64,000 nt of DNA, from the NCBI RefSeq assembly GCF_002979555.1, contig NZ_PCOZ01000005.1, forward strand, positions 62,001 through 126,000, in the 5' to 3' direction. Under the pieces are notes generated by a model. It was given only the letters and a program-made list of their open reading frames with translations, searched no databases and was not told the DNA's origin. Numbering within the stretch: position 1 is the stretch's first letter; each line of letters begins with the position of its first letter. The DNA is from Pseudomonas sp. MYb60. Lineage in GTDB: Bacteria > Pseudomonadota > Gammaproteobacteria > Pseudomonadales > Pseudomonadaceae. The translations under genes were made by a program, and so were the position numbers. Shown piece after piece: positions 8,576 to 17,211 of the stretch.

Positions 8576-9826
8576 TTAGCGGTGGGACTTGGCCAGAACT
8601 GCCTGGAGCAGCACGTCCGCCCCTGCTGTCGACCACTCTTGGGAGATCTCTTCCGCTTCGTTGTGGCTGAGGCCATCCACGCAGGGCACGAAGATCATCG
8701 CCGTTGGCGCTACTTTATTCAGATAACAGGCATCGTGCCCGGCGCCGGAAATCATCGGGCGGTGGCTGTAGCCCAACGCCTCGGCAGACGCGCGCACCAC
8801 TTCCACACAGTCACTGTCAAAGGCAATCGGCGCGTACTGGAAGATTTGCTTAACGCTGTGCTGCAAGCCAATCCCATCAGCAATCTGCGCCACCGCGTCG
8901 CGCAGTTGCTGATCCTGACGCGCCAGCACCGCTTCATCCGAATGCCGGAACTCGACACTGAAAAACACCCTGCCCGGCACCACATTGCGCGAGTTGGGGA
9001 AGATAGTCGCCATGCCCACCGTCGCCCGTCCTTCGGCGCCCTGCTCCAGCCCCAGACCGTTGACAGCCTCGACCACCCGGGCAAAGCCCAGCAAGGCATC
9101 CAGGCGGTGGTCCATCGGGGTGGTGCCGGCATGCGCACTGCGGCCGCTCAGTTCGACTTCGTACCAACGCTGGCCCTGGGCACCGGTGACGACGCCGATG
9201 GTCTTGTCCTGCGCCTCAAGGATCGGGCCTTGTTCGATATGCAGTTCGAAGGCGGCGTGAATTGCCTGGCCGCCGACGGGATGAGGGCCGGCGTAGCCGA
9301 TCTCGTGCAGCGCCTGGCCGATGGTCACGCCGTTTTTGTCTTCACGGGACAGGCCGTATTCCAAATCAAACACGCCGGCGTAGACGCCCGACGAAATCAT
9401 CGCGGGGGCAAAGCGCGAGCCTTCTTCGTTGGTCCAGTTGACCACTTCGATCGGCCGGTCGGTTTCGATGCCCAGATCGTTCAAGGTACGCAGCACTTCG
9501 ACACCGGCCAGCACGCCGTAGATACCGTCGTACTTGCCGCCAAACGGTTGGGAGTCGCCGTGGGAGCCTGTCAGCACCGGGGCCAGATGGTCGTCACGGC
9601 CCGCACGACGGGCGAAGATATTGCCCATGGCGTCGACACGGATGCTGCACCCGGCCGCCTCGCACCACTGCACAAACAGGTCGCGGCCACGGCGGTCTTC
9701 ATCGGTGAGGGCCAGGCGCGAGACCCCGCCTTTTTCGGTGGCGCCGATGCACGCCATGTCCATCAGCGATTGCCACAACCGTTCGCCGTTGACCCGTGCC
9801 AAATGACTCGTGGGGCTTTTATTCAT
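8576..9826 (-). CDS. Zn-dependent N-carbamoyl amidohydrolase (hydantoinase/carbamoylase family, AtcC-like; 416 aa)
   Basis: An M20-fold metal hydrolase that cleaves N-carbamoyl amino acids to the amino acid, CO2 and ammonia. Metal and substrate motifs are present: 'TGSHGDSQPFGGKYDGIYG', 'WTNEEGSRFAP', 'AAFELHIEQGPILE' and 'ISGAGHDACYLNK'. Length fits HyuC/AtcC enzymes. The start at 9826 gives the family N-terminus and overlaps the upstream gene by 8 bp. The upstream partner is an ATC-hydrolase-like protein, so the pair resembles the AtcB-AtcC route from 2-aminothiazoline-4-carboxylate through N-carbamoyl-L-cysteine to L-cysteine. Allantoate or beta-ureidopropionate as substrate cannot be excluded. 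Confidence 0.88.
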   Translation of the reverse strand: MNKSPTSHLARVNGERLWQSLMDMACIGATEKGGVSRLALTDEDRRGRDLFVQWCEAAGCSIRVDAMGNIFARRAGRDDHLAPVLTGSHGDSQPFGGKYDGIYGVLAGVEVLRTLNDLGIETDRPIEVVNWTNEEGSRFAPAMISSGVYAGVFDLEYGLSREDKNGVTIGQALHEIGYAGPHPVGGQAIHAAFELHIEQGPILEAQDKTIGVVTGAQGQRWYEVELSGRSAHAGTTPMDHRLDALLGFARVVEAVNGLGLEQGAEGRATVGMATIFPNSRNVVPGRVFFSVEFRHSDEAVLARQDQQLRDAVAQIADGIGLQHSVKQIFQYAPIAFDSDCVEVVRASAEALGYSHRPMISGAGHDACYLNKVAPTAMIFVPCVDGLSHNEAEEISQEWSTAGADVLLQAVLAKSHR

Positions 9827-10298
9827 GGGGCTTGGCTCGATAGCGGAAGTCGCAGCGGTGATCACCGCCCATGATGGTCTGGGTACGGGTCAGTTCGATG
9901 TCCGGGTTGTAGCCGACGATAAACAGCTCATCACGGTTGCACGACAACAGGTGGCCGATCTCGCCGAGACCCATCTCGTTGTACATCTCGGCGTAGCGGC
10001 AGCGCTTGACGTCGTAGTCATAGTGTTCGGCGTCGCTGGCGATGATCTCGACTTTCAGCGCATCGTCTTTTTCCCACAGCACTTGCAGCTCGACGAAGCT
10101 CTTGAGGTCGGCGGTTTCTTCCAGTGCGGCAAAATGCTTGCCGGCCTGGATCGCGGCATTGCCCACGGCTTCGCCGATCACCGCAGCGGCAAAATCCTTG
10201 CCCTGCTCGCGCTTGAGGATCTCGTAGATCGGCTTGATGATTTCCGCCTCGATCCGCCGCCGGGCAAGAATGCCCAGTTCACCTTCCAGTTTGCTCAT
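9819..10298 (-). CDS. L-2-amino-thiazoline-4-carboxylic acid hydrolase-like protein (159 aa)
   Basis: A small cytoplasmic protein of the ATC hydrolase family, whose founding member opens the thiazoline ring of ATC to give N-carbamoyl-L-cysteine. The best family signature is the C-terminal part 'MYNEMGLGEIGHLLSCNRD', 'NPDIELTRTQTIMGGDHRCD'. Cysteines occur in 'LLSCNRD', 'KRCRYAEM' and 'HRCDFRY'. The next gene is the carbamoylase that would take the next step, and an ABC importer gene set lies immediately upstream in the same direction. Family members also occur where cysteine synthesis is not the purpose, so the true substrate may be a related cyclic amidine. Confidence 0.75.
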   Translation of the reverse strand: MSKLEGELGILARRRIEAEIIKPIYEILKREQGKDFAAAVIGEAVGNAAIQAGKHFAALEETADLKSFVELQVLWEKDDALKVEIIASDAEHYDYDVKRCRYAEMYNEMGLGEIGHLLSCNRDELFIVGYNPDIELTRTQTIMGGDHRCDFRYRAKPHE

Positions 10299-10357
10299 TG
10301 TGTGCCTCCATCAGCTCCACAGCATCGGGCGCCCTTATGGGCACCCGACAAAAACGA

Positions 10358-11497
10358 TTACTTGCCGCCCGCGACGCTCACCGGCTGCCATTGGTTGGCC
10401 TTGACCTGGTAAACGGTGAACGACGGTTTCTTCAAGTTACCCTCGGCATCGAAGGCGATGGTGCCGGTCACGCCCGGATAGCTGATGGCGCGCAAGACCG
10501 GCAGGTATTTCTGCGGGTCGACCGAGTCGGCTTTCTCGATGGCCGCCACCAACACGCCGACGCCGTCGTAGGCGAACGGTGCATGCAGTTCGATATTGGC
10601 CTTGTAGCGTTCCTTATAAGCCTGCTCGAACGCCTTGCCGCCGGGCATCTGCGCAATGGCCAGGCCGGGTTCCAGGGCAATCACGCCCTCGCCTTCGTTC
10701 TGCGCCAGTTGCAGGAAGGTCTGGCTGACAAACCCGCCGGCGCCCATCAGCGGGGCCTTGATCCCCAGTTGCTTGATGCGACGGGCCAGCGGTGCAGCCT
10801 GGGCGTCGACGCCGCCGAAGAAGATCAGGTCCGGGTTCTGGCTGCGGATGTTGGTGAGCACGGCGCTGAAATCGATGGTCTTGTCGTCCACGTATTCACG
10901 GGATACCACCTTGGCACCCCCGGCCTCGATGGACTTGACGAACTGGTCGGCCAGGCCCTGGCCAAAGGCGGTGCGGTCGTCGATCACGGCGATGCGCTGG
11001 GCCTTGAGGGTCTTGAGTGCATAGTCGCCGGCGACCTGACCACCATCGTCATCATGGCCCATGATGCGGAAACTGGTATCGAACCCCTGCTGCGTGTACG
11101 CATGCCCGGTCGCAACCGGTGCGACCTGGGCAATCCCGGCATCGTGGTAAACTCGCGCCGCCGGAATGCTGGTGCCGGTGTTCCAGTGGCCGACCACGCC
11201 CACTACGCCTTCGTCCACCAGGCGCTGGGCCACGGTCACGGCGGTGCGTGGGTCAGATTGATCGTCTTCGGAGACCAGCTTGAAGGTCACGGCTTCCCCG
11301 TTGATCTTCGGGTGCTTGGCGTTGGCCTGGTCGATGGCCAGTTGGGCGCCGTTTTCCAGGTCTTTGCCGATCCGTGCGGAGGGACCGGTCAGCGGGCCAG
11401 CGAGGCCGATCAGTACAGTCTGGTCGGCCTGGGCCAAGGCGCTGGCAAGGCTGCTGAGGGCCAGGCCGAGCAGTGCGGTTTTCTTCAACGTATTCAT
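10358..11497 (-). CDS. Branched-chain-amino-acid-type ABC substrate-binding protein (379 aa)
   Basis: Periplasmic binding protein of the LivJ/LivK class. It has a signal peptide ('KTALLGLALSSLASALAQA') and a Peripla_BP_6 fold, seen in 'VLIGLAGPLTGPSARIGKDL', 'VVGHWNTGTSIPAARVYHDA' and 'DLIFFGGVDAQAAPLARRI'. In transcription order it follows the two ATPase genes and precedes the hydrolases. It probably delivers the substrate of the ATC-hydrolase/carbamoylase pair rather than leucine, as inferred from context. Confidence 0.9.
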   Translation of the reverse strand: MNTLKKTALLGLALSSLASALAQADQTVLIGLAGPLTGPSARIGKDLENGAQLAIDQANAKHPKINGEAVTFKLVSEDDQSDPRTAVTVAQRLVDEGVVGVVGHWNTGTSIPAARVYHDAGIAQVAPVATGHAYTQQGFDTSFRIMGHDDDGGQVAGDYALKTLKAQRIAVIDDRTAFGQGLADQFVKSIEAGGAKVVSREYVDDKTIDFSAVLTNIRSQNPDLIFFGGVDAQAAPLARRIKQLGIKAPLMGAGGFVSQTFLQLAQNEGEGVIALEPGLAIAQMPGGKAFEQAYKERYKANIELHAPFAYDGVGVLVAAIEKADSVDPQKYLPVLRAISYPGVTGTIAFDAEGNLKKPSFTVYQVKANQWQPVSVAGGK

Positions 11498-11565
11498 CTA
11501 CAGTTCCTGCTTCTTTTCGGGCGGGTCGGAACACGCCGGGCGTCCGGTAGCGTCATGGGGGTGAG

Positions 11566-12282
11566 TCATTCGCCGAGGTACGCGCTGCGCACTTCGGGGT
11601 GTTCGAGCAAATCCTGGGACGGGCCGGTGAGGCTGATGCGGCCGGTGTCCATCACGTAGGCACGGTCGGTGACGTGCAGCGCGAGCCGTGCGTTTTGTTC
11701 CACCAGCAACAGGGTCATGCCCTGGCGACAGACGTCGTCGATCACCTGGAAGATCTTCTCGACCATGATCGGCGCCAGGCCCATGGACGGTTCATCGAGG
11801 ATCAGCAAGCGTGGGCGCGACAACAGCGCACGGGCCAGGGCGAGCATTTGTTGCTCGCCGCCGGAGAGCAGGCCGGCGGATTGGTGCAGGCGTTCCTCCA
11901 GGCGCGGGAAGTGTTCGAACAATTGGCGCATTTCGCGCTGCACTTGCTCGTTGTCGCGGCGCAGAAAGGCACCTGCATGGAGGTTTTCCAGCACGCTCAT
12001 GCGCGCGAAAATCCCTCGGCCTTCAGGGACCATGGCGATGCCTTGACGCAGCAGTTTTTCCGGCGCCTGGCCGAGTATCGATTGCCCGGCAAACCGGATC
12101 TCACCCTTGGCCGCCGGCAGCAAGCCGGTCAGGGCCTTGAGGCTGGAAGACTTGCCGGCGCCGTTGGCGCCGATCAACGTGACGCGCTCGCCTTCGTCGA
12201 TATACAGGTCGAGGGATTTGACGGCTTCGATGGCGCCGTAGCGCACCTGCAAGCCCTCGACTTTCAACAGGGCTTCAGACAT
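11566..12282 (-). CDS. LivF-type ABC ATPase (238 aa)
   Basis: Cytoplasmic ATPase of the branched-chain-type importer. Walker A 'GANGAGKSS', signature 'LSGGEQQMLALARALL', Walker B 'LLILDEPSMGLAP' and H-loop area 'LLLVEQNARLAL' (Gln-Asn in the usual LivF manner) are intact. The ATG at 12282 overlaps the livG-like stop by 8 bp, consistent with coupled translation; a GTG at 12288 is possible. Confidence 0.92.
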   Translation of the reverse strand: MSEALLKVEGLQVRYGAIEAVKSLDLYIDEGERVTLIGANGAGKSSSLKALTGLLPAAKGEIRFAGQSILGQAPEKLLRQGIAMVPEGRGIFARMSVLENLHAGAFLRRDNEQVQREMRQLFEHFPRLEERLHQSAGLLSGGEQQMLALARALLSRPRLLILDEPSMGLAPIMVEKIFQVIDDVCRQGMTLLLVEQNARLALHVTDRAYVMDTGRISLTGPSQDLLEHPEVRSAYLGE

Positions 12283-13048
12283 GCGCACTGGCTCCCAGAT
12301 AAGCCTGGATCACCGCCGGGTGCTGACGCACTTCGGCTGGCGGGCCCACGGCAATGACGTGGCCGTAGTCGAGCACGCTGATGCGGTCGCACACGCCCAT
12401 CACCAGTTTTACGTCGTGCTCGATCAACAACAGGGTGTGGCCGTCGTCGCGGATTTTTTCCAGCAGGCCGCGCAGTTGCACTTTCTCGCTGGCGTTCATG
12501 CCGGCAGCGGGTTCGTCCAACGCCAGCAGGCGGGGTTCGGTGGCCAGGGCGCGGGCGATTTCCAGGCGACGCTGGTGGCCGTAACTGAGGCTGTCGGCGC
12601 GGTAATTGGCGTAACCGGCCAGGCCGACATAGGCCAAGAGTCGATGGGCATGGGCGCGGGTTTGCGCCTCTTCCTCACGCGCGCGCCGATGCTGACTCAA
12701 GGCCGCCCACAGGCCGTTGCGGGTGCGCACATGGCGCCCAACCATGACGTTTTCCAGGGCACTCATGGCATTGAACAGGCGGATGTTCTGGAAGGTACGC
12801 GCGATGCCAGCCTCGGCCACCTGATGCACGCTGGTGGGCTGGTAATCGCGGCCATCGAGCTGAAAGCGGCCGGAGTCCGGCGTATAGAGACCGGTCATCA
12901 CATTGAAGAACGTGGTCTTGCCCGCGCCATTGGGGCCGATCAAGCCGTAGATCTCGCCGGGCTGAATACTCAGGCTCACGTCCGTCAGCGCCGCAACGCC
13001 GCCGAAGTGTTTATTGACCTTGTCGATCTGCAACAACGGTGCGTTCAT
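12275..13048 (-). CDS. LivG-type ABC ATPase (257 aa)
   Basis: Second ATPase of the importer. Walker A 'GPNGAGKTTFFN', signature 'LSYGHQRRLEIARALA', Walker B 'LLALDEPAAGMNASE' and H-loop 'TLLLIEHDVKLVM' are all present. The open frame runs 60 residues further upstream into the permease gene; ATG 13048 overlaps the permease stop by 4 bp (ATGA) and starts right before the ATPase fold. Confidence 0.93.
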   Translation of the reverse strand: MNAPLLQIDKVNKHFGGVAALTDVSLSIQPGEIYGLIGPNGAGKTTFFNVMTGLYTPDSGRFQLDGRDYQPTSVHQVAEAGIARTFQNIRLFNAMSALENVMVGRHVRTRNGLWAALSQHRRAREEEAQTRAHAHRLLAYVGLAGYANYRADSLSYGHQRRLEIARALATEPRLLALDEPAAGMNASEKVQLRGLLEKIRDDGHTLLLIEHDVKLVMGVCDRISVLDYGHVIAVGPPAEVRQHPAVIQAYLGASAHV

Positions 13049-14130
13049 CGTGCCACTCCTTTGGGCCACAATCCGGCGGGTCGGTAGAGCATTGCCAGGA
13101 TCAGTGCCAGCCCGTAGAACAGTTGGCGGATGATTTCCGGGTCCACCAGCACCTGGCCAAACAGCGCCTGTTGCAACGGCCCCATGCTGGCGCGCAAGGC
13201 TTCGGGCAACGCCGCGAGCAATAGGCAACCGAGGATCACGCCGGGGATATGGCCCATGCCGCCCAACACCACCATCGCCAACACCGCGATGGATTCATTG
13301 AGGGTGAAGGACTCTGGCGAGACAAACCCCTGGAACGACGCGAACAACACCCCGCTCACCCCACCGAACGCCGCGCCAATCGCAAACGCCAGCAACTTGA
13401 GGCGCACGGTGTTGATGCCCATGGCCTGGGCGGCGTCTTCGTCTTCACGGATGGCCACCCAGGCGCGGCCGATGCGCGAGCGTTGCAGGCGAATGCACGC
13501 CAACAGAATCAGCACCACCAGCGCCGCGAACAGGTAGTAATAGAGGTACACCGAGGGCAGACGCAGGCCGAACAGTTCCTGGGTGCGCCCCAGGTTTATG
13601 CCAAACAGGCTGATCGGGTCGACTTGGGAAATGCCTTTGGGGCCATTGGTGATATTCACCGGCCGATCGAGGTTGCGCAGCAGGATACGGATGATCTCGC
13701 CAAAGCCCAGGGTGACGATGGCCAGGTAGTCACCGCGCAGGCGCAGCGTCGGCGCGCCCAGCACCACGCCGCAACCGGCCGCGAGCAAGGCCCCCAACGG
13801 CAGGATCAACCAGATCGAGGTGTGCATGCCCGCCGGCAGCATCGCCGCCAGCGCCGGGAACTGTTGCAGCAAATGCGGCGACGAGAGCAACGCAGCGAGA
13901 TAAGCGCCCACCGCGTAGAACGCGATGAAGCCCATGTCCAGCAGCCCGGCGTAGCCAACCACGATGTTCAACCCGAGGGCGAGCATGATGTACAGGAGGG
14001 CAAAATCCAGGGTGCGCACCCAGGTGTTGCCGCCCGCATGGCCAACGATCCACGGCGCCAGCACCAGCGCCACGGCCAGCAGCAACAGGCCGAGGCTGGC
14101 CCGTGTATTGGGGGTCAGAGACTTGATCAT
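13045..14130 (-). CDS. LivM-type ABC permease (361 aa)
   Basis: Inner-membrane permease subunit. Hydrophobic helices run through the chain, and the family-typical stretch 'LGLNIVVGYAGLLDMGFIAF' and the coupling region 'TLRLRGDYLAIVTLGFGEII' are clear. The start overlaps the LivH-type stop by 4 bp. It pairs with the 14127-15074 gene to form the channel. Confidence 0.93.
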   Translation of the reverse strand: MIKSLTPNTRASLGLLLLAVALVLAPWIVGHAGGNTWVRTLDFALLYIMLALGLNIVVGYAGLLDMGFIAFYAVGAYLAALLSSPHLLQQFPALAAMLPAGMHTSIWLILPLGALLAAGCGVVLGAPTLRLRGDYLAIVTLGFGEIIRILLRNLDRPVNITNGPKGISQVDPISLFGINLGRTQELFGLRLPSVYLYYYLFAALVVLILLACIRLQRSRIGRAWVAIREDEDAAQAMGINTVRLKLLAFAIGAAFGGVSGVLFASFQGFVSPESFTLNESIAVLAMVVLGGMGHIPGVILGCLLLAALPEALRASMGPLQQALFGQVLVDPEIIRQLFYGLALILAMLYRPAGLWPKGVAR

Positions 14131-15074
14131 GCGCGGGTCGCCAAACGTTCGCCCAACAACCCCGAAGGCCTGAACACCAGCACCGCGATCAATACGATAA
14201 AGGCGAACACATCCTGATAATTACTGCCGAACACACCGTGGGTCGCCGCGCCCAGATAGCCGGTGCCGAGGGCTTCGATCAGCCCCAGCAAGAGGCCGCC
14301 GAGCATGGCGCCCTTGAGGTTGCCAATGCCACCCAGCACAGCGGCGGTAAAGGCTTTGATACCCGGCAAGAAGCCCATGTAGAAATGCGCACTGCCGTAG
14401 TTGCTGGCCATCATGATCCCGGCCAGTGCCGCCAGCGCGCCACCGATGGCGAAGGTGATGACAATGACGCGGTTGGGGCTGATGCCCATCAGGCTGGCGA
14501 CTTGCGGGTTCTCCGCCACGGCGCGCATGGCCCGGCCGAAGCGCGTGCGCTCTACCAGTACAAGCAGTCCAACCATTACCGACAGTGCGATGGCGATGGT
14601 GGTCAAGGCCGTTGCGTTGGTAATCGCCGGGTGCGCGCAAGCCCCGGCCAGCACTTCAATCGGCTCCAGGGGCAGTAGTTGCGGGAACATCTGCGGGTTG
14701 CGGGTCCACACCAACATCGCAAGGGTTTGCAGCAGCAGCGATACACCGATGCCGCTGATCAACGGTGCCAGGCGCGGCGCATTGCGCAGGCGTCGGTAGG
14801 CGACACGTTCAATCACCACCGCCAGCACCGCGCAGAACGCCATGGCGACAAGCGTGGCGCACAGCAACACCAGCACTGGCGGCAGCGCCGGCCAGGTGGC
14901 TTGCATCAGACGGATCACCGACAGGCCCACCAGCGCGCCCACCATCAACACGTCGCCGTGGGCGAAGTTAATGATGCGCAGGATGCCATAGACCATGGTG
15001 TAACCCAGGGCCACCAGCGCGTAGAGACTGCCCGTCATCAAACCGTTGAGCAGTTGTTGGATAAACCCATCCAT
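14127..15074 (-). CDS. LivH-type ABC permease (315 aa)
   Basis: First gene of the operon and partner of the LivM-type permease. Recognisable stretches are 'QLLNGLMTGSLYALVALGYT', 'GILRIINFAHGDVLMVGAL' and 'GIKAFTAAVLGGIGNLKGA'. I prefer ATG 15074 because the extra 15 residues of the longer frame are not hydrophobic and not conserved in the family. Expression is probably controlled by the divergent LysR regulator 172 bp away. Confidence 0.92.
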   Translation of the reverse strand: MDGFIQQLLNGLMTGSLYALVALGYTMVYGILRIINFAHGDVLMVGALVGLSVIRLMQATWPALPPVLVLLCATLVAMAFCAVLAVVIERVAYRRLRNAPRLAPLISGIGVSLLLQTLAMLVWTRNPQMFPQLLPLEPIEVLAGACAHPAITNATALTTIAIALSVMVGLLVLVERTRFGRAMRAVAENPQVASLMGISPNRVIVITFAIGGALAALAGIMMASNYGSAHFYMGFLPGIKAFTAAVLGGIGNLKGAMLGGLLLGLIEALGTGYLGAATHGVFGSNYQDVFAFIVLIAVLVFRPSGLLGERLATRA

Positions 15075-15155
15075 GAAAACCCTTGACCTCAGTGCGTACA
15101 AGGGCGGCACACTAATCATCTATTCTGTTTTTATCAAATATCAGAAAGTCATATG

Positions 15156-15201
15156 GTTATACCAAAGCCATAACACGCTATTTATGCCGTAAATACGGCA
15201 T
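15156..15201. promoter_or_regulatory. Candidate LysR operator between the importer operon and its regulator
   Basis: Two inverted repeats in an AT-rich 172-bp divergent gap: ATGCCGT-AAAT-ACGGCAT (15184-15201), which fits the T-N11-A form of LysR sites, and GTTAT-N9-ATAAC (15156-15174). The usual LysR pattern is one recognition and one activation site. Confidence 0.55.
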
Positions 15202-15246
15202 TTATGGCTCTTTATTCAAACTTGAAGTTGGTATTTAATTCAACAC

Positions 15247-16143
15247 ATGAATAAATCAGAACGGTTAGACAACGACCCTCCCCTGCGTGCCGTGCGTACG
15301 TTCGAAGCCTTTGCGCGCCATGGCGGGGTAAATGCCGCTGCGCGCGAGCTGGACGTTTCCGCCTCCGCGATCAGCCATCAACTGCATTTGCTCGAAGATT
15401 TCCTGCAACAGCCACTGACCCTGCGCCAGGGCCGCAACCTGGTGCTCACCGATGAAGGCCGCGAGTACTACCGCGCGATCCGCTCGGCCTTCGCCGTTCT
15501 GCGCAGCGCCACCGAACACGTCCGGGAGAAAAGCGCCACGCGGCAAGTGACCATCAGCCTGATCCCGCTGTTTGGCATCAATTTGTTTATCCCGCGCCTG
15601 GCGAGCTTTCTGAAGGATCACCCGGCGCTGGACATCAACGTCACCTACGCCAACCACCGCAGCTATCCCAGTGACGCGGCAGACTTGTCGATCCGCTTCG
15701 GCACCGGGCATTGGCCGGGGTATCACAGCGAGCCGTTGATTTGCGGCGCAGTGACGCCCTATTGCAGCCGCGACTTCCTGGCGCAGCACGGGCCTATCGA
15801 CACGCCCCAGGCGCTGAGCGATTTGCCGTTGCTGCACGATGAAGAGCGCGGCACATGGGGGCAATGGTTCGAGGCGGCCGAGGTGGACACCACTGCGTTG
15901 AATGGGTTGCTGCTGGAGGATGGTCAACTCGCGCTTACCGCGACCCTCACCGGCCTGGGCTGCGCACTGCTGCGCGAGCCGCTGGTGGCGCCGCACGTGG
16001 CCAGTGGCGAGTTGGTGAAGTTGTTTGATTTACAGGTCAATGACGGCCGCCAGTACTACCTGTGCCGGCGGGCCAACAGTGAGTTGTCGAGCGAGGGGAA
16101 TGACTTGTATGACTGGATCAAGCGGAGTTTGATCGCAACCTAG
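15247..16143 (+). CDS. LysR-family regulator, GcvA-like (298 aa)
   Basis: N-terminal winged helix-turn-helix ('RTFEAFARHGGVNAAARELD', 'SASAISHQLHLLEDFL') followed by a periplasmic-binding-like effector domain. The wording 'QPLTLRQGRNLVLTDEGREY' is typical of the GcvA/AmpR branch. It is divergent from the atc-liv-like operon and most likely controls it in response to the imported compound. No strong ribosome site precedes the ATG. Confidence 0.9.
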   Translation: MNKSERLDNDPPLRAVRTFEAFARHGGVNAAARELDVSASAISHQLHLLEDFLQQPLTLRQGRNLVLTDEGREYYRAIRSAFAVLRSATEHVREKSATRQVTISLIPLFGINLFIPRLASFLKDHPALDINVTYANHRSYPSDAADLSIRFGTGHWPGYHSEPLICGAVTPYCSRDFLAQHGPIDTPQALSDLPLLHDEERGTWGQWFEAAEVDTTALNGLLLEDGQLALTATLTGLGCALLREPLVAPHVASGELVKLFDLQVNDGRQYYLCRRANSELSSEGNDLYDWIKRSLIAT

Positions 16144-16171
16144 CCTTGCACATTGACCAACGTTCGGCCAG

Positions 16172-16355
16172 TCAGCTGCCGTTACCGCCATGGGCCTCCT
16201 CGAAGAAGTAATCCTTCCAGCTCGCCGCCTTGTTTTTCAGCACGCCCAGTTCCTGCAGTTTCTCGGCATAGATAAAGGTGCGCTGCGGGCTTATCGGCCT
16301 TGATGATCTGCTCGGCCTCGGCCAGCGCGTCATAGAACGCCTTGTAGGTCATGGG
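16172..16355 (-). pseudogene. C-terminal remnant of an ABC substrate-binding protein
   Basis: Read on the minus strand, 'VRQIPMTYKAFYDALAEAEQ' followed by 'IIKADKP' looks like the end of a nitrate/sulfonate/taurine-type binding protein. A one-base frame change near 16287 then gives a continuation 'IYAEKLQELGVLKNKAASWK' and 'DYFFEEAHGGNGS' ending at 16172. No N-terminal part is present, so this is a decayed fragment. The family match is by eye only. Confidence 0.5.
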
Positions 16356-16515
16356 AATCTGCCGCACTTTTGAGAAGGTGAGCGAGGGTAGCCACGATTT
16401 TTGAGACAGGAAAAGAATACCGGGATCTATTGTTATGCAAATAACCCACAAACCCGCGCGTGGCTGGTATTGTGCCGCGCTTTGAAAAACCGCCGAGCCT
16501 GCGAGGAAATGCACG

Positions 16516-16941
16516 TTGAACACTGACGAAAAAATGACCGGAGACCTGTTCGAAGTCGACAAGCGCCTGTCACTCAAACCCGTGGTGGACTTCAACGCCT
16601 ACCTGCGCGCCGCCTTTGGCGACGGCCCGTGCACCTGCATCCGCTGCATCGCCGGCAACGGTGATGAGACCGGCTACGCGTTCCAGCACAGCTTCACCTT
16701 CGACGGCAAACCCACCCACCGCCGCTTCGCCACCACCGCGGGCAGCGATGTGTTGCAAGTGCTGAAGAAAGCCTGGCTGTCGTACACCAAGGCCGAACTG
16801 CCGCTGAGCGGCGCGCTGGCACTGGAGACGGTGAAGGAGTTTGTCGAGCCGCAACTGCACAAGCGGTTGGCTCCACTGTTCCTGGCCAGTGGGCTGGTCA
16901 AGGATGTGGATGGCGAACTACAGGTTCAACCGCAGGACTAG
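16516..16941 (+). CDS. Hypothetical protein (141 aa)
   Basis: I do not recognise this protein. It is predicted cytoplasmic, with mixed alpha/beta composition and a Cys pair in 'GPCTCIRCIAGNG'. The TTG start at 16516 is placed 9 bases after a GAGGA ribosome site; an in-frame ATG at 16534 is the alternative. Codon choice matches the neighbouring genes (GC-rich third positions), which supports real coding. It stands alone between two stretches of gene debris and has no operon partner. Confidence 0.7.
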   Translation: MNTDEKMTGDLFEVDKRLSLKPVVDFNAYLRAAFGDGPCTCIRCIAGNGDETGYAFQHSFTFDGKPTHRRFATTAGSDVLQVLKKAWLSYTKAELPLSGALALETVKEFVEPQLHKRLAPLFLASGLVKDVDGELQVQPQD

Positions 16942-17163
16942 CAGGCGAATACAGGTCTGCATGTGGGAGGGGCGGTACGACGATTCGACTTGCCCTGGGT
17001 GGCAGCGATGAAGGTCACGATATCAATCAGGTCGGCGATGGCTTCATCAAGCCAAACAACCGCCAGCATCAAGCCTTGGCCCTTTGCTTGCGTTCGGCTT
17101 CCTGAATGATGGCCTCAACCCGCTGCACTGTCTCAACCAACAGATGAAATGCGGTCCATTTAA
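16938..17163 (-). pseudogene. Remnant of a ParDE-like toxin-antitoxin pair
   Basis: On the minus strand the end of an antitoxin-like frame ('LLVETVQRVEAIIQEAERKQ' then RAKA and stop) overlaps by one base (TGATG) the start at 17069 of 'MLAVVWLDEAIADLIDIVTF' followed by 'IAATQGKS', the N-terminus expected of a RelE/ParE toxin. The toxin frame then runs into unrelated REP-like sequence and stops at 16938 after 43 residues; a ParE toxin is about 95. The antitoxin lacks its N-terminal DNA-binding half. Both are therefore broken. Confidence 0.45.
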
Positions 17164-17170
17164 CGCGTGA

Positions 17171-17200
17171 AAAAAAACGGCACCGAAGTGCCGTTTTTTT
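17171..17200. terminator. Bidirectional rho-independent terminator
   Basis: Stem ACGGCAC-CGAA-GTGCCGT flanked by seven-base A and T runs. It lies 12 bp past the stop of the binding-protein gene and ends the glycerol-type ABC operon. Confidence 0.9.
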
Positions 17201-17211
17201 ATCCACCGCGT

